Source: Nocardioides cynanchi (GTDB taxonomy: Bacteria; Actinomycetota; Actinomycetes; Propionibacteriales; Nocardioidaceae). From it: 64,000 nt of DNA. Position 1 is the stretch's first letter, and each line of letters opens with the position of its first letter. A program made the position numbers and the translations under genes. The notes under the pieces were generated by a model. The model was given only the letters and a program-made list of their open reading frames with translations, searched no databases and was not told where the DNA came from. Below, one piece after another: positions 8,795-17,113 of the stretch. The stretch is from assembly GCF_008761635.1 (NCBI RefSeq), contig NZ_CP044344.1:1612001-1676000 (forward strand), read 5' to 3'.

Positions 8795-9964
8795 TCAGGA
8801 CTTCTTGCGCCACAACGACCGTGCCTCGATCTTCGACAGGTCCACGCGGTCGGCGTACTTGCCGGCGATCTCGGTGACCTCCTCCATGAGCGTGTCCTCC
8901 AGGAGGATCGGCTCCAGGCCCAGCTCGATCAGCTGGCGGTTCTCCACGAACAGGTCGTTGGAGTCGGCCTCGTTGCGCGGGTTCTCGATGTGGTCGATCT
9001 CCGCGCCGGTGAGCCGGGAGACGATCTGCGCCAGGTCGATCAGCCGGTGCGTCTCGGTCATCTGGTTGAACACCTGGACGCGCTCGCCGGCGGCCGGCGG
9101 GTTCTCGATGGCCAGCTCGATGCAGCGGACGGTGTCCTGGATGTGGATGAACGCGCGCGTCTGGCCACCGCTGCCGTGGACGGTCAGGGGGTACTTCACC
9201 GCGGCCTGCATCAGGAAGCGGTTGAGCACGGTGCCGTAGTCGCCGTCGTAGTCGAACCGGTTGATCAGCCGCTCGTCCAGCCGGGTCTCCGTCGTCTGGG
9301 TGCCCCACACGATGCCCTGGTGCAGGTCGGTGACCCGCACGCCGTCGTTCTTGTTGTAGTAGGCGAAGAAGAGCTGGTCCTGGGTCTTGGTGAGGTGGTA
9401 GATCGACCCGGGGTTGGGCGGGTAGAGGATCTCCGACTCGACCACCGTGCCGTCGTCGGTCGGGACCTGGATCCGGAGGTAGCCCTCGGGGATCTTCACG
9501 CCGGCCGTGCCGTAGCCGTAGACCCCCATCGTGCCGAGGTGGACCACGTGGGCGTCGCACTCGGCCTCGACCAGCGCCGCCAGCAGGTTGTTGGTGGCGT
9601 TGAGGTTGTTGCTCACGGTGTAGCGCTTGTGCCACGACGACTTCATGGAGTACGGCGCGGCGCGCTGCTCGGCGAAGTGCACCACCGCGTCCGGCTGCCA
9701 CTCCTTGATCAGGGTCAGCAGGCGGTGGTAGTTCTCCGCGACGTCGAACCGCTCGAAGCCGATCTCCCGACCGGTCAGCACGTTCCATGCAGCCAGCCGG
9801 CTGCCCATCGGCGAGATGGGCGTCAGCGACGAGACCTCGAGCTCGACATCGGCGTTCCGGCGGGCGAAGTTGTCGACGATCTTGACGTCGTGGCCCTTCG
9901 CGGACAGATGCAGCGAGGTGGGCCAACCGCAGAAGCCGTCACCACCGAGCACGAGTACCTTCAT
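8795..9964 (-). CDS. sqdB: UDP-sulfoquinovose synthase (SQD1/SqdB type)
   Basis: A 389-residue extended SDR that combines UDP-glucose and sulfite into UDP-sulfoquinovose, the head-group donor of the sulfolipid SQDG. It matches SQD1 in the N-terminal GGDGFCGWPTSLHLSAKG, the FAEQRAAPYSMK and LGTMGVYGYG blocks, the catalytic Tyr-x3-Lys in SIYHLTK, and the C-terminal PRNEADSNDLFVEN. AAGGAG lies about 10 nt before ATG 9964. It is the first gene of a two-gene unit with cysH. The lipid-side glycosyltransferase is not seen here. Confidence 0.93.
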   Translation of the reverse strand: MKVLVLGGDGFCGWPTSLHLSAKGHDVKIVDNFARRNADVELEVSSLTPISPMGSRLAAWNVLTGREIGFERFDVAENYHRLLTLIKEWQPDAVVHFAEQRAAPYSMKSSWHKRYTVSNNLNATNNLLAALVEAECDAHVVHLGTMGVYGYGTAGVKIPEGYLRIQVPTDDGTVVESEILYPPNPGSIYHLTKTQDQLFFAYYNKNDGVRVTDLHQGIVWGTQTTETRLDERLINRFDYDGDYGTVLNRFLMQAAVKYPLTVHGSGGQTRAFIHIQDTVRCIELAIENPPAAGERVQVFNQMTETHRLIDLAQIVSRLTGAEIDHIENPRNEADSNDLFVENRQLIELGLEPILLEDTLMEEVTEIAGKYADRVDLSKIEARSLWRKKS

Positions 9965-10169
9965 GTCAGACCTCTCCTTGGTTACGCCGGGCAGGATAGC
10001 CGGATCACCCCCGAATCCCCGCCTCGGCGGGCCTCCCGCGCCGGTCACGGATCAGCGTCCCGGGGCCCCTTCGCAACAGCGCAGGTCCAGCCGGACCCCG
10101 CCAACGCCCCACGGCTCGTCGAGGCCTTCGACCTCGTCACCGCCTGACCGGGTGTCGCGTCGGAGGTCC

Positions 10170-10228
10170 CCGGGCGAAACCTGAGGTTCTCGCGCGAAAT
10201 TTCCCCCGAGAACCTCAGGGTTGCCCGG
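10170..10228. terminator. Long two-tier hairpin downstream of etfA
   Basis: A perfect 13-bp inverted repeat (CCTGAGGTTCTCG at 10180-10192, its complement at 10207-10219) has a 14-nt loop containing GAAATTT. It is enclosed by a second 6-bp arm pair, CCGGGC (10170-10175) with GCCCGG (10223-10228). It is the only structured element in the 288-bp gap between etfA and sqdB. A terminator for the etf operon is the simplest reading; a dispersed repeat is the alternative. Confidence 0.6.
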
Positions 10229-10252
10229 TGAACCGGTGAAACCGCCCGGCGC

Positions 10253-11218
10253 TCAACCCTTGCGCTGGGTGACTTCCTCGGTGACCGCGGGGAGCACCGT
10301 GTGCAGGTCGCCGACGACGCCGAAGTCGACGAGCTCGAAGATCGGCGCCTCCTCGTCCTTGTTGACCGCGACGATGGTCTTCGAGGTCTGCATGCCGGCC
10401 CGGTGCTGGATGGCGCCGGAGATGCCCGCGGCGATGTACAACTGGGGCGAGACGGTCTTGCCGGTCTGCCCGATCTGGTAGCTGTGCGGCTTCCAGCCGG
10501 AGTCGACCGCAGCCCGGGAGGCGCCCACGGCGGCGCCGAGCGCGTCGGCCAGGCCCTCGACCGGCTCGAACTTGCCGCCGGTGCCACGGCCGCCGGAGAC
10601 CACGATCGCGGCCTCGGTGAGCTCCGGACGGCCGGTTGCCTTGCGCGGCTGGGAGGCCACGATCTGGGCGCCCTTCGCCGCGTCGGACACGGTGACCGCG
10701 AACTCCTCGAGCGCGCCCGCGCCCTCGGCCTCGACGGGCGCGGCGGAGTTCGGCTTGACGGTGATGATCGGGGTGCCCTTGGTGACCTTCGCCTTCACCG
10801 TGTAGCTGCCGGCGAACACACTCTGCGTCGTGACCGGCCCCTCCTCGACGTCGACGGCGTCGGTGATCAGGCCGGAGTCGGTCTTGATCGCGAGCCGGGC
10901 CGCGATCTCCTTGCCCTCGGCGGAGGAGGCGATCAGCACCGCACCCGGGGAGGTCTTCTCCACCAGCTGCTGGAGCGCCTCGGCCTTGGGCGCGACCAGG
11001 AAGCCCTTGAGCGGGGCGTCGTCGATCGCGTAGACCTTGGCGGCGCCGTACTTCTTGACGGCCTCGACGACCTCGGCGTTATGGGCGGTCGGGCCGATGA
11101 AGACCGCGGACGGCTCGCCCAGGCGGGCAGCGAGGGTGAGCATCTCGAAGGTCGGCTTCTTCACCGACAGGCCCTCGGGGGACTCGGCGTGGTCGACGAC
11201 GACCAGGATCTCGGTCAT
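10253..11218 (-). CDS. etfA: Electron transfer flavoprotein alpha subunit
   Basis: A 321-residue FAD-binding subunit of ETF, which carries electrons from acyl-CoA dehydrogenases to the respiratory chain. The C-terminal FAD domain shows [20 protein letters not shown] and [20 protein letters not shown], both family signatures, followed by [26 protein letters not shown] lies about 6 nt before ATG 11218. It follows etfB by 21 bp. Confidence 0.96.
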   Translation of the reverse strand: MTEILVVVDHAESPEGLSVKKPTFEMLTLAARLGEPSAVFIGPTAHNAEVVEAVKKYGAAKVYAIDDAPLKGFLVAPKAEALQQLVEKTSPGAVLIASSAEGKEIAARLAIKTDSGLITDAVDVEEGPVTTQSVFAGSYTVKAKVTKGTPIITVKPNSAAPVEAEGAGALEEFAVTVSDAAKGAQIVASQPRKATGRPELTEAAIVVSGGRGTGGKFEPVEGLADALGAAVGASRAAVDSGWKPHSYQIGQTGKTVSPQLYIAAGISGAIQHRAGMQTSKTIVAVNKDEEAPIFELVDFGVVGDLHTVLPAVTEEVTQRKG

Positions 11219-11239
11219 GACGGTGTCTCCCGGCTCTCG

Positions 11240-12043
11240 TTAGATGAACTTCTTGGCGGCGAGGAAGTCGGCCAGCGCCTTGGCGCCCGCGCCGTCCTCG
11301 TCCTTGACGATCTCGCCGGCCTCGCGCGGTGGGCGGGCGGTGGTGTCCTCGACCGTGGACCACGCCACGGACAGGCCCACGTCGCCGGCGTCGATGCCGA
11401 GGTCGGTCAGGGAGAGGGTCTCCAGCGGCTTCTTCTTGGCCGCCATGATCCCCTTGAACGACGGGTAGCGCGCCTCACCGGACTGGTCGGTCACCGACAG
11501 CACGAGCGGCATCGTCCCACCGACCACCTCGGTCGCGGTGTCGCCGTCGCGCTGCATCCGGACCTGGTCGCCCTGGGTCTCGACCTTGGAGGCCAGGGTC
11601 AGCTGGGGCAGGCTCAGCCGCTCGGCCAGCATCGCGGGCACCACGCTCATGGCGCCGTCGGTCGAGGCCATCCCGCACATGACCAGGTCGTAGGCGGCGC
11701 CGTCCCGGCCCCGCTCGACGGCCTTGGCCAGCACCAGGGAGGTCGCGATCGCGTCCGACCCGGCGATGGCCTCGTCGCTGACGTGGACACCCTGGTCGAC
11801 GCCCATCTGCAGGGCCTTGCGGACCGCGTCCACCGCCTGCTCCGGACCGACGCAGAGAGCCGTCACCACGACGTCGTCGGGGCTCTCGGCCTTCTCCTTG
11901 ATCTGGAGGGCCTGCTCGACGGCGTACTCGTCGAGCTCGGACAGCAGCCCGTCGACGCCCACGCGGTCGACGGTCTTGTCGTCCTCGAAATGCCGGTCGC
12001 CGGTGGCGTCGGGTACGTACTTCACGCAGACAACGATGTTCAT
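11240..12043 (-). CDS. etfB: Electron transfer flavoprotein beta subunit
   Basis: A 267-residue partner of EtfA, beginning MNIVVCVKYVPDATGDRHF. Family features include INPYD-like SELDEYAVEQALQIKE and the AMP-region CGMASTDGAMSVVPAMLAER with GIMAAKKKPLETLSL. AGGAGGG lies about 11 nt upstream of ATG 12043; the frame is open further upstream but without a better start. It heads the etfBA operon and a palindrome lies about 95 bp upstream. Confidence 0.96.
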   Translation of the reverse strand: MNIVVCVKYVPDATGDRHFEDDKTVDRVGVDGLLSELDEYAVEQALQIKEKAESPDDVVVTALCVGPEQAVDAVRKALQMGVDQGVHVSDEAIAGSDAIATSLVLAKAVERGRDGAAYDLVMCGMASTDGAMSVVPAMLAERLSLPQLTLASKVETQGDQVRMQRDGDTATEVVGGTMPLVLSVTDQSGEARYPSFKGIMAAKKKPLETLSLTDLGIDAGDVGLSVAWSTVEDTTARPPREAGEIVKDEDGAGAKALADFLAAKKFI

Positions 12044-12137
12044 GGCCGCGACGGCCCTCCTGTGTCCTCGGGTGTCCTGCGAGGCTACAAGGGGTTCCGA
12101 CGCCGGAGGAACTTCCGGGGTGGTGGCATCTCTCACA

Positions 12138-12150
12138 GTGACACTGTCAC
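12138..12150. promoter_or_regulatory. Palindrome upstream of etfB (candidate operator)
   Basis: GTGACACTGTCAC is a perfect 6-1-6 inverted repeat about 95 bp upstream of the etfB ATG and about 55 bp from the preceding terminator. Size and symmetry suit a TetR-type dimer site. No matching regulator can be named. Confidence 0.35.
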
Positions 12151-12202
12151 GGTCGCGGGACCCCCGGCCAACGACGCCGGGTACGACGCCGGGCATGACA
12201 AC

Positions 12203-12229
12203 GGCCCCGGCGACCAGGTCGCCGGGGCC
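12203..12229 (-). terminator. Terminator of the Ig-like protein gene
   Basis: A very strong G+C hairpin (GGCCCCGGCGA and its complement, 11-bp stem or more, 5-nt loop) lies 22 nt beyond the stop of the gene ending at 12252. In the minus direction it is followed by TTGTCATG. No long T-run. Confidence 0.7.
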
Positions 12230-12251
12230 GAAGGTGTGTCAGTTCCTCAGA

Positions 12252-13175
12252 TCAGGCGGTGACGCTCTTCGCGCCCTTGGAGCCCTTGAGGTTGCTGCTG
12301 CCGCCGTACACGGTCTTGACCGTGTACTTGCCGTGCTTGGTGACCTTGAAGGACGCCTTGGCGACACCCTTCTTGTTCAGCTTGGCGGTGACGGTCTTGA
12401 GGGTCTTGGTGCCCTTCTTCAGGCTGACCTTGACCTTGCCGGTGGCCTTGATGCCGAACTTCGACTTCACCTTGCTCACCGAGCTGATCTGGTGCTTGGC
12501 GGCCGAGAAGGAGGCCGCGACCTTGGTGGTGGTCTTGTCCTTGACGACCTTGACCGTGGCGGCCTGGGCGGAGCCGTTCATCGGCGTGGTGGCGCCGCTC
12601 GGGTCGAGGTTGGCGCACGCAGGACCCGCGGGAGGCGGCGTGGTGTTGGGGTTGTCGGACAGGATGAACGGGTCACCGTGCTTGGTGCCGTCGGCGTTGT
12701 AGCCCTGCAGGACCACGTCGAACTTGGCGAAGTTCACGGTGTAGGTGCCGACCTTGGTCGAGCGGAGCAGCGCGTTGCCCGTGCCGTGCGTCGTGGTCGT
12801 ACCGTCACCGTTGTTGTTCAGGTCGGTCTTGGGCAGGGTCAGGCTCAGACCGCTGTGGGCGTTGGAGGGCGTCGAGGCGACGCTCCCGCCCACCTTGCTC
12901 CAGCCCAGGGCCGTCCCGGCGAGCGTGGTGGTGCCCGCGTCCAGCGTGAAGTCCGACTTGTCGGGGACCTTGACGGTCTGCCCGGCTGCCATCGTGGCCG
13001 GCGGGGTGTTCACCGCGAAGGTCACCGTGGGCGCCGCCACCGTGCAGTTGTACGTCGTGGACCCGGTGAACTCGCCGGCGGCCAGGGCGGGGCCAGCAAC
13101 GGTTGCGGCCAGGGCCAGGGCCGCACCAGCGGCACCGGTCAGCTTGAGATTCTTCTTCGTGAGGCGAACTGCCAT
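12252..13175 (-). CDS. Exported protein with C-terminal Ig-like domain
   Basis: A 307-residue secreted protein. The Sec signal peptide starts MAVRLTKKNLKLTGAAGAA and likely ends after GPALA (residue 32). The middle holds a beta-rich, Thr/Gly-rich domain with a single Cys pair candidate (YNCTV and PACANL). The last ~100 residues (KVVKDKTTTKVAASFSAAKH onward) are a Lys/Val/Thr-rich Ig-like domain of the kind repeated in actinobacterial surface proteins. GGAGGG is 9 nt before ATG 13175. Likely a cell-envelope or adhesive role; function not known. It ends at a strong terminator. Confidence 0.8.
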   Translation of the reverse strand: MAVRLTKKNLKLTGAAGAALALAATVAGPALAAGEFTGSTTYNCTVAAPTVTFAVNTPPATMAAGQTVKVPDKSDFTLDAGTTTLAGTALGWSKVGGSVASTPSNAHSGLSLTLPKTDLNNNGDGTTTTHGTGNALLRSTKVGTYTVNFAKFDVVLQGYNADGTKHGDPFILSDNPNTTPPPAGPACANLDPSGATTPMNGSAQAATVKVVKDKTTTKVAASFSAAKHQISSVSKVKSKFGIKATGKVKVSLKKGTKTLKTVTAKLNKKGVAKASFKVTKHGKYTVKTVYGGSSNLKGSKGAKSVTA

Positions 13176-13316
13176 GGTGTTGAAACCCTCCGGGTTCTCG
13201 TCGTCACGCCACCCTCCCGGCGACGCGGACCAGCAGCCCATCACACCCGCGGGGCAATTGCTAGGGTCGACAGGCCTTGCGCCCGGGGATTCTGTGCGGA
13301 ATCTCAGGGAACCCGT

Positions 13317-13730
13317 TCACGGACGGACGATGCGCTCCACGATCCGGCCGCCGACCAGCCACACCACGGCGGCCAGGCCCCAGTTGATCAGCGCGTTCTT
13401 GGTCTGCGCCGCATGCGTGTGCCCCTTGAAGTGGGCGACGCCGTCCTTGCCGCGGGAGAAGACCCCGAAGTCCAGCTTGTCGGCGGTGTCGACGAAGAAC
13501 TTGACGAGCCCGTTGCTCGGGTTGGCCTTCAACGCGATGCACAGCGCGGCGATCGCGAGGACCAGCGCCGCCAGGACGCAGACGATCCAGATCGCCTGCG
13601 CCACCAGGGTGCGGACCTTGGTCACTGTCGCGCCCACCGGCACCGTCCTCCTGGGCTTGGTCGTGGACTTCTCGTCGGTCGCCTCGTCCCCGCCGGTCTC
13701 GGCGGAGGTGTCGTCGGTCCTGCGTGCCAT
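13317..13730 (-). CDS. Small membrane protein, two helices
   Basis: A 137-residue protein. A polar, Asp/Glu/Thr-rich N-terminus (residues 1-35) is followed by a helix (TLVAQAIWIVCVLAALVLAI, about 42-61), a loop carrying FFVDTADKLDFGVFSRGKDG, and a second helix (INWGLAAVVWLVGG) near the C-terminus ending RIVERIVRP. AAGGAG lies about 10 nt before ATG 13730. Loop and helix composition recall actinobacterial proteins of unknown function; no enzyme motif is seen. Confidence 0.8.
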   Translation of the reverse strand: MARRTDDTSAETGGDEATDEKSTTKPRRTVPVGATVTKVRTLVAQAIWIVCVLAALVLAIAALCIALKANPSNGLVKFFVDTADKLDFGVFSRGKDGVAHFKGHTHAAQTKNALINWGLAAVVWLVGGRIVERIVRP

Positions 13731-13831
13731 GCGCGACCACTCCTTGTCGACGGGGGCGGGAGCCCACCCGGGGAAGGATCCCATACGAGGTCCGCTCCGC
13801 GCACCGGCTTCGGCGGGTCGGGACACCGTCC

Positions 13832-14611
13832 TCAGCGGCCGGTGAAGGCGGCCTTCCCCGGGCCCTGCTCGACGAACGATGTCATCCCGATCCGGCGGTC
13901 GTCGGTGGCGAAGAGGGCCGCGAACTGCTGACGCTCGATCGCCAGCCCGGTCGGGAGGTCGACCTCGAGACCCGTGTCGATGGTCTCCTTGGCCGCCCGG
14001 AGGGCATAGGTCGCGGCCCCGGTGAACTGCCGCGCCCAGGCCACCGCCTCGTCGTACACCGAGGTCGCGGGTACGACGCGGTCGACGAGGCCGATCGCCA
14101 AGGCCTCCTCGGCCTTCACGAAGCGGCCGGTGAAGATGATGTCCTTGGCCCGGCTCGGGCCGACCAGGCGGGTCAGCCGCTGCGTGCCGCCGGCGCCGGG
14201 GATGATCCCGAGCAGGATCTCGGGCTGTCCGAGGACGGCGTCGTCGGCCGCGAACCGCACGTCGGCGCACAGGGCCAGCTCGCAGCCGCCGCCGAGCGCG
14301 TAACCGGTGACCGCGGCGACCACCGGCTTCGGGATGGCGGCGACGCTGCTGAACGCCGACTGGAGCTTCCCGGAGCGCTCGACCATGTCGACGTACGACA
14401 TCTCGGCCATCTCCTTGACGTCGGCACCGGCCGCGAAGACCCGCTCCCCGCCGTAGACGACGACGGCCTTGACGTCGTCGCGGGCCGCCGCTTCGGTGGC
14501 GGCCGCCCGGATCTCCTCCTGCATCTGGGCGTTCAGGGCGTTCATCTTGGGCCGGTCGAGCCGCAGGGTGGCCACGCCCCCGTCGACCTCGAGTCGTACG
14601 AACTCCGCCAT
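13832..14611 (-). CDS. Enoyl-CoA hydratase/isomerase family protein
   Basis: A 259-residue crotonase-fold enzyme. The oxyanion-hole blocks are GERVFAAGADVKEM and AAVTGYALGGGCELALCADV. Glu residues in the positions used for hydration are present in GGGCELAL and GQPEILLGIIPGAGGTQRL. This suggests hydration of trans-2-enoyl-CoA in fatty-acid breakdown. GAAGG lies 5 nt before ATG 14611. It is near etfBA, which takes electrons from the preceding beta-oxidation step. The exact chain-length range is unknown. Confidence 0.92.
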   Translation of the reverse strand: MAEFVRLEVDGGVATLRLDRPKMNALNAQMQEEIRAAATEAAARDDVKAVVVYGGERVFAAGADVKEMAEMSYVDMVERSGKLQSAFSSVAAIPKPVVAAVTGYALGGGCELALCADVRFAADDAVLGQPEILLGIIPGAGGTQRLTRLVGPSRAKDIIFTGRFVKAEEALAIGLVDRVVPATSVYDEAVAWARQFTGAATYALRAAKETIDTGLEVDLPTGLAIERQQFAALFATDDRRIGMTSFVEQGPGKAAFTGR

Positions 14612-14633
14612 GGTGCCTTCTTTCGCCGTCGGG

Positions 14634-14760
14634 GTGGTCTCGACTCCGCTCGACCACCGAATGCTCCGCTCGACCACCGAATGGGCCGCGCGACCACCGA
14701 ATGGGCCGCTCGACCACCGAGGGGGCTGCTCGACCACCGAGTGGCCGCGCGACCTCCGAG
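14634..14760. repeat. 20-bp tandem repeat array (REP-derived)
   Basis: Six copies, spaced exactly 20 bp apart, of a unit containing CGCTCGACCACCGAATGG (CGACCACCGA at 14651, 14671, 14691, 14711, 14731, and a degenerate copy at about 14750). The left end, GTGGTCTCGACTCCGCTCGA, is a REP-like palindrome. The array fills the gap between the enoyl-CoA hydratase gene and glgX and leaves little room for their promoters. Confidence 0.9.
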
Positions 14761-14798
14761 TCTGGATCCTCCCGGCATTGTGCCGACCGTCCGCCACA

Positions 14799-16979
14799 AT
14801 GTCGCGGGTGACCCCCGGAACCTGGAGCCGACGCGGCGAGACCGCCGCCGTGTGGCCGGGCCGCACCTGGCCGCTCGGGGCCGACCACGGCGAGGAGGCC
14901 ACCAACTTCGCGGTGCGCGCGCCGGAGGCGAGCCGGGTCTGGGTCTGCCTGTTCGACGACGACGGGCCCGGCGGCGCCGGCCGGGAGACCCGGCACGAGC
15001 TGACCGAGGTGTCGCTCGGGATCTGGCACGGCGCCGTCCCCGGGGTCCAGGTCGGCACCCGTTACGGCTACCGCGCCGACGGCCCGTGGCAGCCGGAGCT
15101 CGGCCTGCGCTTCAACCCCGACAAGCTGCTGCTCGACCCCTACGCCCGCGCCATCAGCGGTGACCTCGCCGACGACCCCGCCATCTTCGGCCACGACCTG
15201 GCGTCGCCGCACGAGCGCGACCACCGCGACAGCGCGCCGTACGTGCCCAAGTCCGTCGTCGTCGACGAGCCCGACTTCGACTGGGGTGACGACCGCAGGC
15301 CCTACACGCGCTGGCGTGACACGGTCATCTACGAGCTGCACGTGAAGGGGATGACGGCCCTGCACGACCGGGTCCCGGAGCACCTGCGCGGGACGTACGC
15401 CGGGTTGGCGACGCCGGCGGTGATCGACTACCTGCGCGACCTGGGCGTGACCGCCGTCGAGCTGTTGCCGGTGCAGCAGTTCGTCAGCGAGCCGAAGGTG
15501 ATGGCGCGCGGGATGGCGAACTACTGGGGCTACAACACGATCGGCTTCTTCGCTCCCCACCACGCGTACGCGTCAGCGGGCGACCGGGGCGGGCAGGTGC
15601 GGGAGTTCAAGGAGATGGTGCGGGCCTACCACGCGGCCGGCCTCGAGGTGTTCCTCGACGTGGTCTACAACCACACCGCCGAGTCCGACGCGCTCGGGCC
15701 GACGCTGTCGTTCCGCGGCCTCGACGACAAGGGCTTCTACCGCCGCGTCGACCACACCCCGCCTGGCGACCCCTACGACGACACCTACTGGGACATCACC
15801 GGCTGCGGCAACACGGTCGACACCTCCAACCCCGCCGCGTTGCGGCTGATCCTGGACTCGCTGCGCTACTGGACAAGCCAGATGCGGGTCGACGGCTTCC
15901 GGTTCGACCTGATGTCGGCGCTGACCCGGGTCGGGTACGACGTCGACATGCGGTCCCACCTGCTGACCGCCATCGGGCAGGACCCCACGCTGCGGCACGT
16001 GAAGCTGATCGCCGAGCCGTGGGACGCCTCCGCGGACGGCTACCGGGTCGGGGAGTTCCCGCCGCCCTGGGTGGAGTGGAACGACCAGTTCCGCGACACG
16101 GTGCGCGACTTCTGGCGGGGGCGGGCGCCGGGGGTGCGGACGGTGGCGACCCGGCTCGCCGGCTCCTCGGACCTGTACGCCGACGACGGGCGCTCGCCGT
16201 ACGCCTCGGTGAACTTCGTGACCGCGCACGACGGCTTCACCGTGCGCGACCTCGTGTCCTACGAGAACAAGCACAACGAGGCCAACGGCGAGGGCAACCG
16301 GGACGGCACCGACGACAACCGCTCCCAGAGCTTCGGGGTCGAGGGCGAGACCGACGACCCGGAGATCCTGGCGCTGCGTCGCAAGGTGGCGGCGGGCCTG
16401 ATGGTCACCCTGTGCCTGTCGAACGGCGTACCGATGATCACCGCGGGTGACGAGCGCGGGCGGACGCAAGGCGGCAACAACAACCCCTACGTGCAGGACA
16501 ACGAGACGTCGTGGATCGACTGGCGCCCCGACGACGCCTGGCTCGACGTCTACGAGACCACCAAGGCGGCGCTGCGGCTGCGCCGCGACCACCCGGCGCT
16601 GCGGCAGCGGCACTGGTTCGAGGGGCGACCGACGATCGAGGGCGGCCCCAAGGACCTGGTCTGGCTGCACCCCAGCGGCCGCGAGATGTCGGGCGACGAC
16701 TGGGCGGACGACGCGCTGGCGGTGGTGGGCATGCTGGTCACCGGCTCGCCCCTGCGCTCCCCCGGGCCGCGCGGCGAGCAGCAGTGGGACAGCTCCTTCC
16801 TGATCTGGCTCAACGCCGAGGCCGATCAGGTGGCGGTCACGCTGCCGGGACAGGACTGGTCGGGGACCGGTGAGGTCGTGGTGTCGACGTGTCCGGGGTG
16901 CCCGGTCGGCACGTCGGTGATGCCGGGCGGGTCGCTGGCCCTCGGTGGCCGCACGGTCGTCGTACTCCGGGAGGCCTGA
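14799..16979 (+). CDS. glgX: Glycogen debranching enzyme GlgX
   Basis: A 726-residue GH13 isoamylase-type enzyme that hydrolyses alpha-1,6 branches of glycogen limit dextrins. An N-terminal CBM48-like domain (about residues 20-160) precedes the barrel. Catalytic motifs are VFLDVVYNHTAE, GFRFDLMSALTR (nucleophile Asp), LIAEPWD (acid Glu) and VTAHDGFTVRD. The start is ATG 14799 or GTG 14808; CACAAT lies 7 nt before the GTG, so a leaderless GTG start is possible. It converges on glgP, whose product shortens outer chains before debranching. Confidence 0.95.
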   Translation: MSRVTPGTWSRRGETAAVWPGRTWPLGADHGEEATNFAVRAPEASRVWVCLFDDDGPGGAGRETRHELTEVSLGIWHGAVPGVQVGTRYGYRADGPWQPELGLRFNPDKLLLDPYARAISGDLADDPAIFGHDLASPHERDHRDSAPYVPKSVVVDEPDFDWGDDRRPYTRWRDTVIYELHVKGMTALHDRVPEHLRGTYAGLATPAVIDYLRDLGVTAVELLPVQQFVSEPKVMARGMANYWGYNTIGFFAPHHAYASAGDRGGQVREFKEMVRAYHAAGLEVFLDVVYNHTAESDALGPTLSFRGLDDKGFYRRVDHTPPGDPYDDTYWDITGCGNTVDTSNPAALRLILDSLRYWTSQMRVDGFRFDLMSALTRVGYDVDMRSHLLTAIGQDPTLRHVKLIAEPWDASADGYRVGEFPPPWVEWNDQFRDTVRDFWRGRAPGVRTVATRLAGSSDLYADDGRSPYASVNFVTAHDGFTVRDLVSYENKHNEANGEGNRDGTDDNRSQSFGVEGETDDPEILALRRKVAAGLMVTLCLSNGVPMITAGDERGRTQGGNNNPYVQDNETSWIDWRPDDAWLDVYETTKAALRLRRDHPALRQRHWFEGRPTIEGGPKDLVWLHPSGREMSGDDWADDALAVVGMLVTGSPLRSPGPRGEQQWDSSFLIWLNAEADQVAVTLPGQDWSGTGEVVVSTCPGCPVGTSVMPGGSLALGGRTVVVLREA

Positions 16980-16995
16980 GAAGTCCGGTGCGACC

Positions 16996-17113
16996 GCCTC
17001 TTTGCGCCGGCTCAGCGTGTAGTTGCTGCCTCTTTGCGCCGGCTCAGCGTGTAGTTGCTGCCTCTTTGCGCCGACTGAGCGTGCAGTTGCTGCCTCTTCG
17101 CGCCGAGTGAGCG
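16996..17113. repeat. 32-bp tandem repeat between glgX and glgP
   Basis: Four copies at a 32-bp period begin at 16996, 17028, 17060 and 17092, each starting GCCTCTTTGCGCCGGCTCAG (the third and fourth with substitutions, the fourth cut by the glgP stop). They fill the convergent gap. No clear terminator hairpin is seen, so the array may replace it. Confidence 0.92.

Noticed and set aside
10045..10147. Possible small coding region upstream of sqdB
   Set aside because: The only open frame is the tail of a long antisense frame, without a start signal or spacing; no protein-like pattern.
14634..14760. Possible CRISPR array
   Set aside because: Repeats are directly adjacent (20-bp period) with no unique spacers, and no cas gene is near. 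The same holds for the arrays at 16996 and 27372.
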